The position numbers and the translations under genes were made by a program. DNA of 64,000 nt, taken from contig BQMF02000201.1 in assembly GCA_027922465.2 (NCBI GenBank), positions 1-64,000 of the forward strand, in the 5' to 3' direction. This DNA is from Turritopsis dohrnii (Eukaryota > Cnidaria > Hydrozoa > Anthoathecata > Oceaniidae). Below the pieces are notes generated by a model. That model saw only the letters and a list, made by a program, of their open reading frames with translations, was not told the DNA's origin and made no database searches. Positions 48,641 to 61,698 of the stretch are shown piece by piece (position 1 is the stretch's first letter; each line of letters begins with the position of its first letter).

Positions 48641-51164
48641 TGAATATAGGTTTTATGTGAATGTAGAGCATGGAACTGAATAAGGTATCAATATTATACA
48701 AAACTCGTACAAAATAGAAACCTTACATAGAGAAGCTCATGAGAAGCTCCTAATTAGCCGTGATATTAACCTATATTTACACAGAACTCCCATCACTGGT
48801 CCCAATGCCTATATTCACGTGGAGCTGGTACTATACTTGGCATCTATATTCACTTTACTTTTTCAGTATACCTGACCATTACCTATTAATAAATTCCTAA
48901 TAGCAAACAAACCTCTCTTCTAAGAAAAGAGGTTGAGAGGGTAGACTAAAACAAAAAAGGAAGGGGGAGATGAAAAATGGCATATTAATTCAATATACAA
49001 TAAAAATTCTTCATTTTGCATCTATGAACCGTCAAATAGCAACAGTTTTATCAGAACCCCCTGACCTAGACACCTCTGTACTACTAGTGTAACATAGTAA
49101 TAATATAGTCTTGTGAAACCTCCCACCTAATGCATTGTATACATACTATTAACCCAGGTAAAAATTTCTACCACATCTGGTGAAAAATATAATCAAGGTG
49201 TGCAAAGGATGCAATGCAATGGTTCCCCCATGACGATAAAAATACTTGCACGTGCTATCTATATATACTAATTCGCGATTGTGCATCCGGTTTTTATTTT
49301 AGAGAGTGATATATTTGTTTTTTTTCACGGTCAAATCCTTCTTATTTTTTCCCTTTTTGTCGTAAAACCACGTAGAGGCAAGAACACTTTTTTTGATTTT
49401 CCGCGATTAGTATATGCTCCTCCGTTTTGTTATTTTTGGTTTGCGCAGTGGAAATCAGCCGAAAAACGTCTTTAAATTTGATTGTTTTAGGCAGCAAATC
49501 GACGAAAGAACTGACGAAGAAACACAGGTTTGTATGCACGAAGGTACTGTTATTATTATTATAAAACGTTTTATTATCGGGTAGCACGTGTAAGTGAGTT
49601 AGTTGTTTGTTTACAATGTTTGTTTAGATATACAGAAGAAGTGCAGTGAAGTTTTTAAAAATTAGCTGCAGAAAGATCGAACGAACAAAAGGTATTATTA
49701 TAAAGGTTTTATTTTATTTTCATAAAAGAACAAGTTAGGTATATGCATTTGTATTTAAATGTATTTAAATGTTTGTTTACGTTTTAGTTATCAAATATCG
49801 CTATACAGAAGAAAGTGTAGTGAAGAAATGCAGAACAAAATGATGTTTATTTACACAGTAAGGAATGGTTTTAATTTAGTTTTGAAAGATTAAATACTAT
49901 AGCTTTGAATAGATATCTTACTATATGAGTTCTTTCGTTTAGTCGAATCGAAGACGAGAGTAATTTGTTTTGGTAACGCGCGCTATTATTATTTTTATAG
50001 TTAGCAAAGAAGATTTGATTTGATTTATTTATTTACAGATCAATTAAAAATGGTCCCACAGCTATGACTGTTTTCCTTTCTCATGGCTGTGGAAGTAGGG
50101 AACGTGTTATGCTGTAAAATTGTATCTATTGACGATGTTTGATGCTTTGTCTGCATGCCTTTCTGCCAGCCATTTATGCCTTTTGTTTTGGTTTGCTTAA
50201 ATATGGTTGCAGTAGTAGTAAGTATTGTAGCTGTTCTTTACTGAAATCTTTTTCTTTTAGGTCAGAAAAGAAAAAGTGTAGCTATTTATAAACGAAATTT
50301 ATAAATGTATAAATGAAACACATGGTATGTTGAGAAGGTTATTTAAGAGAAGAATGGATTATGTATTTCATTGCGATTGTACTACAAAAAAGAAGCATTG
50401 CTGGGGTATATTTTTCTTCATTATTTTGTGTTATGTTAACTGCTACATACATACTTGCTAGGTATATAAGTTTAGCATTATGTTTTTATTTGTTGCTTTT
50501 AATATCTTCTGGGTATTCAATTATGGTTTTGGTCAAAGTAGGGCATTTTGTTGTTTCAATTATTTTTATTAATTTGATGTTTGGTTGTGTATGCCAGGTA
50601 AAAGTCTTTATTCTGTTCAGCTCCAGTGTTGAGTGAACCCGTATTGACTCACAGTATCGGTTGACTTTATAGACCAAATTTTGTTTTTAATTGTTATCTT
50701 TAGGATAAATGCGTACTTGAATTTTCTTTTTGTTTTTTCTTTCTTTTTGTTTTATTTTTTATTTCAATATTGTTATAGCATGATAAGGTTTTCGGTATTA
50801 CAATTCAAGTATTAATTTTTTAGGTAATAATAAAAAAAGCATAAAGAAATGAAACTCATGGTTTTAATCATGACGTTGATGGTTTTGGGAAGAACAGACT
50901 ACATATCATTTCAAAAATTTATTAATGGTTGCAGTCGAGTAGTAACTTTGGAACAAAAGAAAAAGTTGGAAGGTATCAATTTGTTTTGAATAAACATTTT
51001 GTAATGTTTGGTTTCGTATGTCTGGCTAAACAGTTCTGTGTTATATATTGCCATTTTTTTTACATTAAAGTTACTTCTCTTCTGCGTATAGATATATTAT
51101 TCTGAGCCATGTTGCTATTTGTTTCTGTTTTTAATCTTCTGAATGTAAGAAATGAATTAAAAAA
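48641..51164. other. Mostly non-coding, one repeat fragment
   Basis: 49262-49380 is a fragment of the 51370 arm (ATTCGCGATTGTGCATCC, TTTTAGAGAGTGATA). Frames at 49281-49587 and 50361-50677 have no supported features. A bland Leu/Ile/Val-rich 91-aa frame at 50361 could mimic membrane helices but is A/T-run derived. Confidence 0.4.
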
Positions 51165-51369
51165 TTAATGCCTGTAGAAACTTTTACACGAGTTAAATTT
51201 CACAACATAACGCATACTGAACATGGGTGGCGAGCGACGCCGCCTGGGATGTTTTTGAGTTGCGATTCTATGATTTATTTTTTCGTCACGGGGTACGTAC
51301 ACGGAAATGGTGGATTTGACCTAATGTTTTCGAAGTTAAGTTCGGTAAAAAGTTTTTACCCGGTATACT
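51165..51369. repeat. Helitron-type hairpin fragment
   Basis: GGTGGCGAGCGACGCCGCC near 51226 matches the hairpin at 12363 with one change, but CTRR does not follow. A TATACTAGTCTA stretch before 51375 resembles Helitron ends. Confidence 0.4.
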
Positions 51370-52045
51370 AGTCTACTTATACTAATTCGCAATCGTGCAT
51401 CCCACTTTTATTTTAGAGAGTGTTGTGTTTTTTTCTAAATTTACGGTCAAAATCTTCTTAATCGTGGTCATTTTTTCGTTAGACCATTGATAATTGACGA
51501 TTAGTATAATAGCACGCGGCGTGACGTCAGTTTTTTTACCTTATCACGGGGGATTCATTGCATTGCATCCCCAATCGAACGCGACGTTTTTGGGGAAATA
51601 TCTCGAGAACCAATAGGAATAACTGACGTTTTTTGGGTTCCGCGATACGGGTGACGGGGTGACGCAACATTTGGGCCTAAATTTTATTTGGTACTGCGGA
51701 TATGACGTCATTAAAATCTTTGATCTACGATATCTCTGCAACGGTTGATCCTAGCGAAACGATCCTATACACTTTTTTGATCAGCTTTTCGAGCTCTACA
51801 ACATGGGAACACTTTCCAGTCACGATTTTGTGATTTAATTTTTCGTCACCTATTTTCGACACATCCTTTTCGAAATTATAGCCGTAAAAAACTTTTACGC
51901 CAGTTACTATATAATAATATAATAATCGTAAAAAAGCGCATGGCCTCACGAAGAATATGACCACGATTAAGAAGATTTTAACCGTAAAATTCAACAAAAT
52001 TTATCACTCTCTATAATAAAAGTGGTATGCACACTCATCGCTATT
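51370..52045. mobile_element. Repeat with about 100-bp inverted arms
   Basis: The left arm (CACTTTTATTTTAGAGAGTG, ACGGTCAAAATCTTCTTAAT, CGTGGTCAT) is inverted at 51955-52035 (ATGACCACGATTAAGAAGAT, TTATCACTCTCTATAATAAA). The middle carries TGACGTCA and CCCAATCGAACGCGAC. The 90-aa and 65-aa minus frames over it are not called. Confidence 0.6.
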
Positions 52046-55000
52046 ATACATAAGATTTATACTTTAAAAATTACCATCACTGTGTATATAGGATAAGCCG
52101 GAGTAAAATGGGACAAAATCAAAAGTCAGATCCGCTGCGAATGCACAGACTTCATCCTGGCAAGAATATTATTATACAGGTTTAGGCAAAATTTATTATT
52201 TAATCTTTATTATTAAATACATTAAACCAATTAAACCAATAACTCCGATTGTTTTGTTAATAACTTCTTTAATATTAGGGGTATCATACCGAAACTTGTG
52301 ACTTTTCCTAACTTTCTATTTGAAAATCTTCATAAAAATTTTTGGAAAAATTTTCTCATCTTTAGCATTTGGGTCATTGTTTAAAACTGGCAGTATCAAA
52401 CAAGTAGCATTTTTTTTCTTTTGAAGGCAAATCATGTGATACATTATTGCAAGCATATTTTCATGCTGAATTGATTTATGCAGCTTATTTACTTGTAAAC
52501 CTATGTATTCCATCCACTGAAAATTCACCAATATCACAAATAAATTCAATAATTACATACCCAATGTTCCTAATGACGTCATAACGTAGAACAATAGGCC
52601 ATCTGTTCATAAAAATTAGGTCAAAATTTACAAATAGATCAAGGTCCAACTGAAGCTCCCCTCACCCCATTATCGTATAGGACAATTTGCATGCATGAAC
52701 ATTTTTTTAACAAAGATTGACAAATACCTATATTATGTATTTCTTGTTGCAACAATTTTCTTGTGATTCTTCATGCTTGTTTAGGATCTAAAATATAACT
52801 TGAAATTCTTCAAACATGTTATTGACTAGATTCTTGTGTGATGATTTTTATTTGCAATACTTTTCCAAATATAATGAGTGTCAGAAAGTTATGAATCTGT
52901 GCTTAGGGAAGTTTCGTAAACCATTTTCTTTTACCCTGGTAATAAATAGTGATTAAAAAATTATAAAAATTTATGTTTAAAAGATGTAAGAAGGGTTGTC
53001 CTGTCTTGTAACAATGCTTTACACTCGTTGCATTAATGTTTCAAGAAAACTATAAAAAATATCAGATACTCCGTCCGTCTATGTGCATGGACATTCAGTT
53101 ACAACGTGAAAACTCTCTCGAGCTAAAATAAGTTTAAATGAAAATCCAGCTTTCACACATTCTATTATTTTCACACGGTTAATTACACCCTCTTATGCCT
53201 GAGTTACCCTACTGCATATACCTTTTTAAAATAGATTCGCAAATGTAAATTAGGCTTCACTAGGAAAGCACCAAAAACTATTTGCTATAAACAAAATAAA
53301 TATGCATATAATGTGTGAACTATAACCATGGATACATATTTTATACCAAAACTTTATTATTTTAAAAGTCAAAAGAAAAAAAAGAAACAAAAAACACAAC
53401 AAAATTTTTCAAAAAAAACAAAGTAAAATGAAAGCGAGAAAACCATCAGAAATACCGCGTTTTAAGCTTTGATTCAAAACAAAAAGGTATACAAAATGTT
53501 CACATAACAAACTAGAAGAAAAACGATAATGTATCTTATATTATTATCTGGAGAGCTTCGAAGTACGAAGAGACGACATTACACCCCCATCCATAACTTC
53601 ATTTCAAAATCAAGTGATGCTTCCAAAATTTGATGTAATTGAATCCCCCTTTCCATTTAAAAAAAGGTTGATTGTTTCGGAAATTAATGGTCAAGGACCG
53701 AAAGTACTTATATTATGAATATTTGGATAGGTTTTTAAAATTACTAGCTTCCACTTTTCACTGTAATTTACAGTTTTCAAGAGAATTTTTCGCGAATTGT
53801 AAAGCGTAGGATAACTAAACGTCTACTTAGTTGTTTCATTACAATATTTGCTTTCACACTGCTGCTGTAGTAAAAAAGTCAAGGAACTGTTACTCCAGAG
53901 AGTCAGCAGAGCTAAGGTTTCACTTTTCATTATTCATGATGCATATATATAATGCGGAACGAAAACTATACCAAATACGTTTTGTACGAATCAGCCGAAA
54001 ATGTTTCACCAAGAAATCAGCCGAGTTGTAGAGGAATTAGCCAGCACCTCGCGCTATTTGCGTACTTCTGCATGGCCATCTTGTTTTGTAAAATTCAACT
54101 CGCGAAAAGGAGGCTATTCTAATATTTCTGCCGTGACGTAGTAGTTTGCTTTCAACATCATAACAATAAGCGAATGAGGTGAGGAGGAAGAGCGATTTCG
54201 AAACTTTATCTCTTTCAATGCTTTCGACTTTTCAGCGGTTTATTTCCTGGAAAATGTACGAGCCCCCGTCTTCTCGAGTTACGAAAGTAGAAGCAATAAT
54301 ACTGAATGTGAAACAAATGCTTTTGAATTAAAGTACCGCCTCCAAAATCTTCGAGAACCTCTTTCTTTTTCTCTTTTTCGTTATGTGAAATTTATTGCGA
54401 CATTTTCTTGTAAAGATTTTCTTGATGAGAATTCTTTTCAATTAACGTGTCTCCAACTGTGTGAGAAACCGACTGGTAACGAACTTTATGTAACGGTATA
54501 ACTCCGAAACGCAGTCTTAGAGGTATATTTTTTAATAGGTGCGTTAGCAAAGACACTCGTAGTGCCTTCTTGGCGCGCTATAATTGCGCCAGAAAATTTA
54601 AAAATCTGTTTGTATAAAGACGCACGTATATCAAAACTTGTATTATGTGATACGTCGTTTGTATCGATAGGGAACCAAAAATGTTCTCCAGACATTTCAT
54701 TATAAAACATATCGCTGAAGATAAAAATTATTTGACAAGCGATTGTTCGCTAGTGCTAAAGAGAAAGACCTTCTTTACTAAAGTAATTTTGAGATTTCCT
54801 TCGTTATACAAATTCATTTGTTCACCTGACGAAAGGATATGAAAACATCAGTCGTACCAGCAGGACTCGTTTTCGTGTTATTCAATAACATTAAAGAGTA
54901 TCTTAGTTTCCAACTCTTTTTACAATAAAAAGAATAGGAGTTATGCCTGTTGGGAAAAAACCTAAAATCAGATATTCAGGTGAGCGAAAAGAAGCGCTCC

Positions 55001-55089
55001 ATAGTCGTTCTAGGAGCGTATAGAGATGCGCGAGTGGGATAGCGCGCCCTCATTTTTCTTGTGCGCACCCGAGTGAACCAAGATATCTA
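52046..55089. other. Non-coding, nothing firmly recognised
   Basis: Frames at 52316-52549, 53831-54031 and 54486-54710 show no domain. GTGACGTA near 54133 and GC-bearing tracts near 55020 are isolated. Confidence 0.4.
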
Positions 55090-55436
55090 ATTGTCTAACT
55101 GTGCAGCGTTTAATTGTGCAAATAAGAGCACAAAACCTGAATGTAAAGAGAAAACATTTTTTAAGTTGCCAACTGATCCAAAATTAAGACAAGCGTGGAT
55201 CACTGCGATAAAAAGAACGAACTCAGTGAAGACAACTTTTTTTATGTTCGGATCATTTTGAAGAAAACTGTCTTGACTCAAGTTGGAGTTTACAAAACCA
55301 ATTATACTACACTTCGCGCCCAGTTAAACGTAAACTGTTGCCGCCTGGCTCAGTTCCTACCTTGTTTTCCACCAATCCGTTATTGTTTTTTTCCTCACGT
55401 GAGTCAGTTGACGGCAGAAGCAACAACGCTCCGTTA
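55090..55436 (+). pseudogene. THAP zinc-finger remnant
   Basis: One frame gives NCAAFNCANKSTKPECKEKT, then FFKLPTDPKLRQAWITAI, the C-x(2-4)-C and F-x-P-W part of a THAP domain. A change of frame near 55240 gives SDHFEENCLDSSW and later PPGSVPTLF, the closing part of the same domain. No starting Met is present (Leu codon), and the frame break is within the domain. THAP domains occur in host regulators and in P-element-type transposases. A transposon-derived relic is likelier here given the surroundings. Confidence 0.6.
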
Positions 55437-56391
55437 ACAAAAAGATGAGTTCCAGTCACTTCTGCGGCAAGAGATCTCTCGGGCTCAAATTGAAATCGTT
55501 TCACTCCCTGTTTCATTGGCGTATCATTTTTATATGTTTTTTTTTCCAAAAACAATTTTTTTTTCAATCACTTAATTTCAAAAATATATTTAAAGGTCTT
55601 AAGCTGCTTTTACACGATCATATTTTATATGACATATGATATATGATCATATGAAATACCTGCTCATCATATACACTGAACGGTCATATGTATTTCTCAT
55701 TTTTTGACCAACACTGTTTTATGATCAACATGTACGATGAATAACTTGATACGTTCTTCGTAAAAGAAAGTCAAACAGAAAAAGAAGAAAGTATTGAGTA
55801 AAGCCATGACTTGCACGGAGACCCTACACTCGAGGATCTACGAAATGTTTATATATTTCAAAACGCGTTATACGCGAGGTGTTTAAAATGCAAAGCCTTC
55901 GTGTAGACATTTTTTTAGCCTGGAAGTTCCATGATTAAAAATCACAGCCTTGACTTGTGCGCTCTCATTCTCAGACGCAAACGTGGAGGTGTAGTGTGTA
56001 GTTGTTTATGTTATGTTCCTTCGCCTTTGCTTTTTCTCCTATAAACTCAGAATTTCCCAGCAACATTATTCAGCACAATTCGTCACTGTTCATTATTTTA
56101 CATTATTTCTCTAATGCTATAACTGTTGTCCCTGATATAACTTGTGTTTGTTTTGATTTTTCAGCTGGCGTGTCTGCTTAGCTTTTATTTTACTTTTTAT
56201 AGCTCACTTTGGTTATCAGTTCAATTGCTTATAAGACTTTAAGAAGAGCAGTTGTTCTCTGGCACTTAGTGAAGTTCTTTTTTGATTAGGCACCTCAGAG
56301 TTACATTTGGATTAACATTTGACTTTTGTATTTAATATATACACCATATGTATATGTTTGTGGCTGTATTAAAACTTGATACATAGTCAAC
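55437..56391. other. Non-coding
   Basis: ATATGAT(C)ATATG palindromes lie near 55620-55690. CGCGAGGTGTTTAAAATGC near 55875 is the inverse of a tract near 44605, so it is dispersed. No gene is seen. Confidence 0.4.
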
Positions 56392-56414
56392 TCTCGACAT
56401 CTCGAATACTCGAT

Positions 56415-56640
56415 ACCTTATCGGGGAAAAAAAAGTTGGGGAAATTTGACCAATGTTTTTTGGTAGGTGACTAAAGTTTTCCCCGGCCAAATTGATTATT
56501 TTCTTCTTAAATTGAAAAAAATAATCAGTGAAAAGTGACTAATTTCAAAAATTGGTCGGGGAAAAGTGACTAAAATTTCCTTAGGTGACTAAAATTTTCC
56601 CCAACTTAATTTTTTACGGACTGTTTTTTCCCTGTAAGGT
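56415..56640. repeat. Repeat shared with 20930-21190
   Basis: GGTCGGGGAAAAGTGACTAA and flanking TTTTCCCC words are common to both. Here it lies within the pogo-type element near its left end. Confidence 0.55.
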
Positions 56641-56927
56641 ATCTCGAACTTTTCGGTATCTCTAACTTTTTTCCCTGTCCCTTCGATACTACGCACTTGC
56701 TTGGGTCAAAATCCTCTCAATATCTCGAACCTCGATATCACGAACTTTTCCTCAGGCTGATTTTCTCACGTTTTCTCGAACTTTCCCCAAAACTTTCAGA
56801 AATTCGGGGCGTGATTTAATGTTTTGATAAAATTCCATTTTTCTAAATTCCAATTTTTCTCAAAAGTATATAAATCTAGTTTTTATTGAAAGATTACTTG
56901 ATTGTCTCTACTAAAGGCGAAAACATG

Positions 56928-57180
56928 AAACTCGTTAAGCAAAGGCTTACAAACAAATCTGTTGTAGAAAAATGTGAAGCATTGAAAGACTTGCAGAACA
57001 GGATGTCTAAAAAAAGAGTTAGCCCAAAGATATGCCGTCCCAAAGAACACAATATCAACCTGGGTTAAAAATAAAAACAAATTATTGGCCTTGCTGGAAA
57101 CAAATGGCACAAAATCTTCGAAAACTCTTCCTACCCCTTTCTCGATATCTCGAACATTTCTCTCTCGATCCCCTGAGAGT
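56928..57180 (+). pseudogene. Frameshifted CENP-B/pogo helix-turn-helix
   Basis: RLTNKSVVEKCEALKDL in one frame and ELAQRYAVPKNTISTWVKNK in the next frame together form the N-terminal HTH of pogo/CENP-B transposases. The frames part at a run of A residues near 57010 (AAAAAAAG). No DDE core follows. Confidence 0.75.
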
Positions 57181-57194
57181 TAGAGAGTCGACTG

Positions 57195-58424
57195 TATGTC
57201 AATAGACAACTTCCAATTCACGTTCTGCTGATTACTTAGGACCACGAAAACTTTGTGAATTTCGTTGGCTTAGAATGGCAAAAACTGTAAAAAAAAAAAC
57301 ACTAAAGCGATAAAATTATTGGAGCTATAGCACCATTAGCCACCCTGCTCCACGGTCCCTGGAAAGACTATATGACAATTTAGTATTTTCGATTCCACGA
57401 AATTAAACCACTGTATCTAAGGGCCCTCTGTATGGCGAAACATTAGCCCGACAAAACTGGGTGGCTTGTTTCACCGGGCCTGTGAAAAAATGTCAAATAT
57501 CAACTATCATTGCTCTATCGGAATATTAGGTGAAAAAGCAACCCTGTTAACCCGACTGGAGTGCTCACATGGGAAAATAATTCTTTAGCCCGTCTTGTCG
57601 AGTTCCCGCTTTTATGAACAGAAATCTTGGCGAGACGAGGTGATACATTGTGAACATGAGTTGATTTTTCTGAGGCTCCGATAAGAAAAAATTAGACCTC
57701 GCCAAATCCGATCATACCATATTGTTACAAGGTGCACAATTTATATTGATGTGAAAATAATATTATAGATCGAATCAAAAAATCTTTTGACAACAAACAT
57801 CAATTATTCATCCAGAGTCGCTTGGTCGTTCATGAATAATTCAACGAAAGATTCAACTAACGAATCGTGTTTATTGCAGAACTCGTTATGTTTCATCTTG
57901 TCTAGTAATTTAATTATTTGAACGTACTATCTTTTATTATTTATTCAAGATTTCTTCTTTTTCTTCGATTTGTTGACTTTTGTGTGTTTTTATATTAGAC
58001 AGGTGCAATATTTATTCAAAGTTTTTTTTTTCCATCTATAGATTACATACAAGAATGTGATTTTATTTTATTCCTTTCAAGATATAGATGTGTCGAGGGA
58101 TATTTTCAAATGGTTTTAAAGCTGTTTTTAGGAAAGCCTCAACTTCACGTTTGTCAATATTAGCTCATGATTATCGTAAGGAGTTTTAAGGTTTGTTGTT
58201 TTTATTTCTCTTTGTTTCTTGTTTATATATATATAAATATATTTTTTACAGACTTGGTGTTGCTATGATGTAAAGCATTTAAAGTAGCCTAGACACTTTG
58301 TAAATTGAAAATGCAGCTATGAAAACCCTTATAATGCTAAACAAAAAAGAAACTGTTCAATGACTAATCCAAGGTTTTTCGATTTAAATTTGACAATGCA
58401 AAAGTTCTGCTGCATGCCTTAGAG
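57195..58424. other. Non-coding, nothing recognised
   Basis: No frame above background. AGCCCGACAAAACTGGGTGG near 57445 and CGAGACGAGG near 57630 are isolated GC-bearing words. Confidence 0.4.
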
Positions 58425-58566
58425 GTACTTTATACGGTCGAACTTTCGCCTCGTCTAATGAAAATCATTGTCAATACTTTTACTTAAGAAATGTAAGAGT
58501 TTTCATAAGTACAGGTCAATAGATTTACGTTAGACAAGGCAACAGTTCGCCCGTATAAACTACACT
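58425..58566. mobile_element. Palindromic MITE-like repeat, about 140 bp
   Basis: TTTATACGGTCGAACTTTCG and, 100 bp on, the inverse of TTTATACGGGCGAACTGTTG form arms that continue through CCT(C/T)GTCTAA. Confidence 0.6.
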
Positions 58567-59100
58567 TTAGAATTAAAAGCTTTACTGACCGTTATGTTTA
58601 TATTTGAAGTGCCAATTTAGCAGATTTTTTATTTGAACGTTGAAGTTTATTAAACTTTCAAGTGTCAGTTTCGAACCGCTTTTTTGATTAGAAAATCAAA
58701 TTATGTCAAAAGAGAAAACAAACACAGAAATATTTCACTATTTCTGGTTTTTTGTCATGCAAACAAGAAATTGATTAATTATTTGCTCAATATCTTTTAT
58801 TCGGCAGATTCTGTATTTGTTTTGTATTTTCTGTTTACTTCCATCTGCTTCAAATTAGCAGAAAAAGATTCAACAAAAGAGAAAACATTTCTAACCTCAG
58901 AATTGATGAATAATTTTCATATTTATTTATTTATTTCATTTTATATTGTTATTAAAAGGCAAAAAAGGAAATTTATTTTCCTTACGAAATGCGTGGTAGG
59001 CTACAATTCACTTGATAATGAAAGCAAAAATTCTATGATCTAGTTAAAATGAAAGTTCTTACATGAATGCAATAACAAAGAGTGCAAAAACATCGTATAT
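58567..59100. other. Non-coding
   Basis: A 119-aa frame (58684-59043) is Lys/Phe/Ile-rich, matches nothing and lacks a clear leader. It is not called. Confidence 0.35.
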
Positions 59101-59215
59101 TCCCAGTGGGGGAAATTTGTCGAAAATCACTGTGATGGAGCACATTTCTGTAGTACACATACTATTTCAATGGAAATGTTCTTCATCTCAGTGACGTTTC
59201 GACGTAGTGTTTTTT
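59101..59215. mobile_element. Short palindromic MITE-like repeat
   Basis: CCCAGTGGGGGAAATTTGTC start with AAAATCACTGTGATGGAG and the inverse CTCAGTGACGTTT. Same family as 23470-23590 and 61206-61340. Confidence 0.5.
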
Positions 59216-61205
59216 TGTTCAGGTTAAAATCCATATTTTATACCAAATCAGGCATTGATGACTTACATTTTTAAAGCAAGAACATATTTAAAATGTCCGC
59301 AGATTGTTTGTAAAGCAAAGTTCTGTTTTAGAAAGTACATCTCGTCCTGCAATGCTATGAACGTTACGGGATTTTTTTGTTTTCGAAATATTCATAGCCT
59401 TTTTGCTGTAAAAAAGAGCAATTACCGAACTATTTTCGGTCAATGCTCACGGTACAGTGTTTACGATACCACCCACTGTCCGATAACCAGTGTTACGTTA
59501 CGAACAAAAGGAATTCATTGTTCTGAGAAAACTGTTTTAAACTTCGTTACGTTCGTTACGTTTGAGTATCTAATTTCCTACATTTACTCTTCCAATGACA
59601 AGTGGTTTTTTCTTCTTTGAGTGGGCCAGAGAAACGTTTAACATTCCCTTTTCCTCAAAATATGACTTTCAACAAAAAACATCATAGAATATATGTTGAA
59701 GGGAGATAAAGAAAAAAAAGATAAATTTTGTCAATTATCCAACCTCGAACCCAGGGTCTCTTGCCTTTTACATATCCGGATGGTTAAATTCGCACACGTT
59801 CTTAAAATATTTAACATGTGAATTATATAATATTGACGGAAAAAGCTTTTTTTAAAGAAAAATCTAATTTCTAAGGACTCTAAAGATAATGAACTATCAT
59901 AAGGTGGAGCAAAAATGTGTCAGCAGTTTTCTTGTGAGATAATCTCCACGAGAGAGCCAATCATTTTTTTACTTAGTTTGAACGCTTTGTTAATAATAAA
60001 CAGCTTCAAATGTCAAAAAATCTATATTAAAATAGCTTAGAGCAAATTCTGAAGTACAAACAGGATATTTTTTATAATACAGTGATCAATACCATCGATA
60101 ATATTGTTACATAAATCATATATCAGCTGAAACATTTGTTGGTCACAGATTGATCAATATTTCCAGTGTTTAAATATCACAAAATAATTTCTGTTTTGCT
60201 TTAAATTAAAATTCGATGGCTTTAGGCAAATCAAAATACATCTAACATCACAATGTTTTTTGAGTTATTGTTCAATATATATGGGTTCATACACAAAGCA
60301 TGACCTTTAATACATAGAATCAAAATATTTGGTTTGGCAAAGTGGACTTACATAAGATGAAAAAAATGAAATTTCATTTTTGTTATTATTTGTTTCATTA
60401 AACGACATAGGAACTCCAAATCTTTAGCTTTATATATCTTTCAGCAAAATATCTCTTGTTTCCTATCATCTATTATGTGACCTCGAAACTAACACAATAA
60501 TTTCATAACGTGTAAGGGGAAAACTTATCTACTGATGTCAATGTTTGTTACAAATTCGTTTCAATGCTCTAGTCCAACTTGAATTTTCTGGTCATTTTAA
60601 ATTTGTTCACTTTACACACTCTTTTCTGATCTACATAAACTCTGAAATAAACAGCAATAGCATTGATACAAACGTAAAATCACAACACCAGCAGACAGTA
60701 CTTTTATTTTTGGAGATATGCACTGTAGTAACCATGAAAAATCTTGTAAACTTTATAATTTATTGTCTAGATTATGATACCTTGCAATCTTGATAAGTCA
60801 AATTAATGAACTGGAAACGCCTCACTTCTTTCTAGATTGTTGTCTATAAAATTTGTTCAAAAATATGTGCTGAGTTCGAGTTGTAACCATGCTCGGTCCC
60901 TCCATTAGTCTCTCCAAATACACAAGTTTTGTGTACAATTTTTGTGTGACCGTGTTCGTTTGGGTTTATTTGAACACCGTTCGTATATCAATAAAAGCAG
61001 AGACCCTGGGTTCAAGGTTGATCATTAACCATGTCATGCCAAAATCCTTTCGATTCAATTAACGAAAATACATTGGAACTCGCTATTAATGTTTCATTGA
61101 AAGGCCTCCTTCCACTTATACCTTGTATTGAATGCAATAATTTATGAGATGATTGTGTGCAATTGCGTACAATAACTTGCAATCTTTGTCAATATTGCTC
61201 AATTC
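59216..61205. other. Non-coding, with two tRNA-like repeat fragments
   Basis: CAACCTCGAACCCAGGGTCT at about 59741 (minus) and GAGACCCTGGGTTCAAGGTT at about 61000 (plus) are inverted copies around a B-box-like GGTTCGA, probably SINE pieces. ATAATCTCCACGAGAGAG near 59938 matches a tract at 43712. The 121-aa frame 59255-59620 and others are not supported. Confidence 0.4.
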
Positions 61206-61340
61206 AGTAGCTACATCCCAGTTGGCAAAATCGTTAAAAAGTCACTGTGGTGGAGAGCATTTTTATTGAAATTGTGTCTAAACTTCTATAGAAATGAACT
61301 CCTTTTCAGAGATTTTTCAACAAATGTGCCGGCTGGGATG
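61206..61340. mobile_element. Short MITE-like repeat with CCCAG/CTGGG ends
   Basis: TCCCAGTTGGCAAAATCG at the left and TGTGCCGGCTGGGATGA at the right, with AAAAAGTCACTGTGG inside. It is the best-delimited member of the family. Confidence 0.55.
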
Positions 61341-61698
61341 ATAGTATTTAACATTAACTTTTCACGCATTAATGATTCTATTGTAGCTATTAGCTAATTG
61401 AAATGGAATATCGGAAAACAATTTCTATTGATGATGAGAAACATTTGTATATACTTATAAGCAAATAAAATAAAATGACGATAAGAAAAGTAAGAAGAAT
61501 AAAAATTTCCACTGTATATATGCAATATATTATCACATAGATTCGTTTCAAAAGCATGTCGGTGAGGTTTAATTTAGCAAATATCGGACAATGTTCGTTC
61601 TAGTCCATTATCATTATTAAAAAGCAGATTACAATAATTGGAAGTATGCATAAATTTTGTATTTGTTTACTGATTATATTCTAGGCCAAACCGTGAAG
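61341..61698 (+). other. Probable intron end before the class C GPCR exon
   Basis: AT-rich sequence ending in TTACTGATTATATTCTAG, a good splice acceptor at 61683-61684, 14 bp before the ATG at 61699. An upstream non-coding exon is implied. Confidence 0.5.

Larger units (their letters stand above)
56392..57194. mobile_element. Tigger/pogo-type (Tc1/mariner superfamily) transposon, deleted
   Basis: TA at 56390-56391 and 57195-57196 flank CATAGTCAACTCTCG...AGAGAGTCGACTG, imperfect inverted ends of the pogo/Tigger type, with repeated TCTCGAAC/CTCGATA words. Length is about 800 bp, so most of the transposase is missing. A second repeat (56415-56640) sits inside. Confidence 0.7.

Noticed and set aside
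50361..50636. 91-aa hydrophobic frame resembling a membrane protein
   Set aside because: Hydrophobicity follows from T-rich codons; there is no motif, and no splice or promoter context that distinguishes it from background.
58684..59043. 119-aa frame
   Set aside because: Random-looking Lys/Phe/Ile composition with no leader or domain.
59255..59620. 121-aa frame with several cysteines
   Set aside because: Cysteines show no regular spacing and the frame has no recognisable domain or leader.
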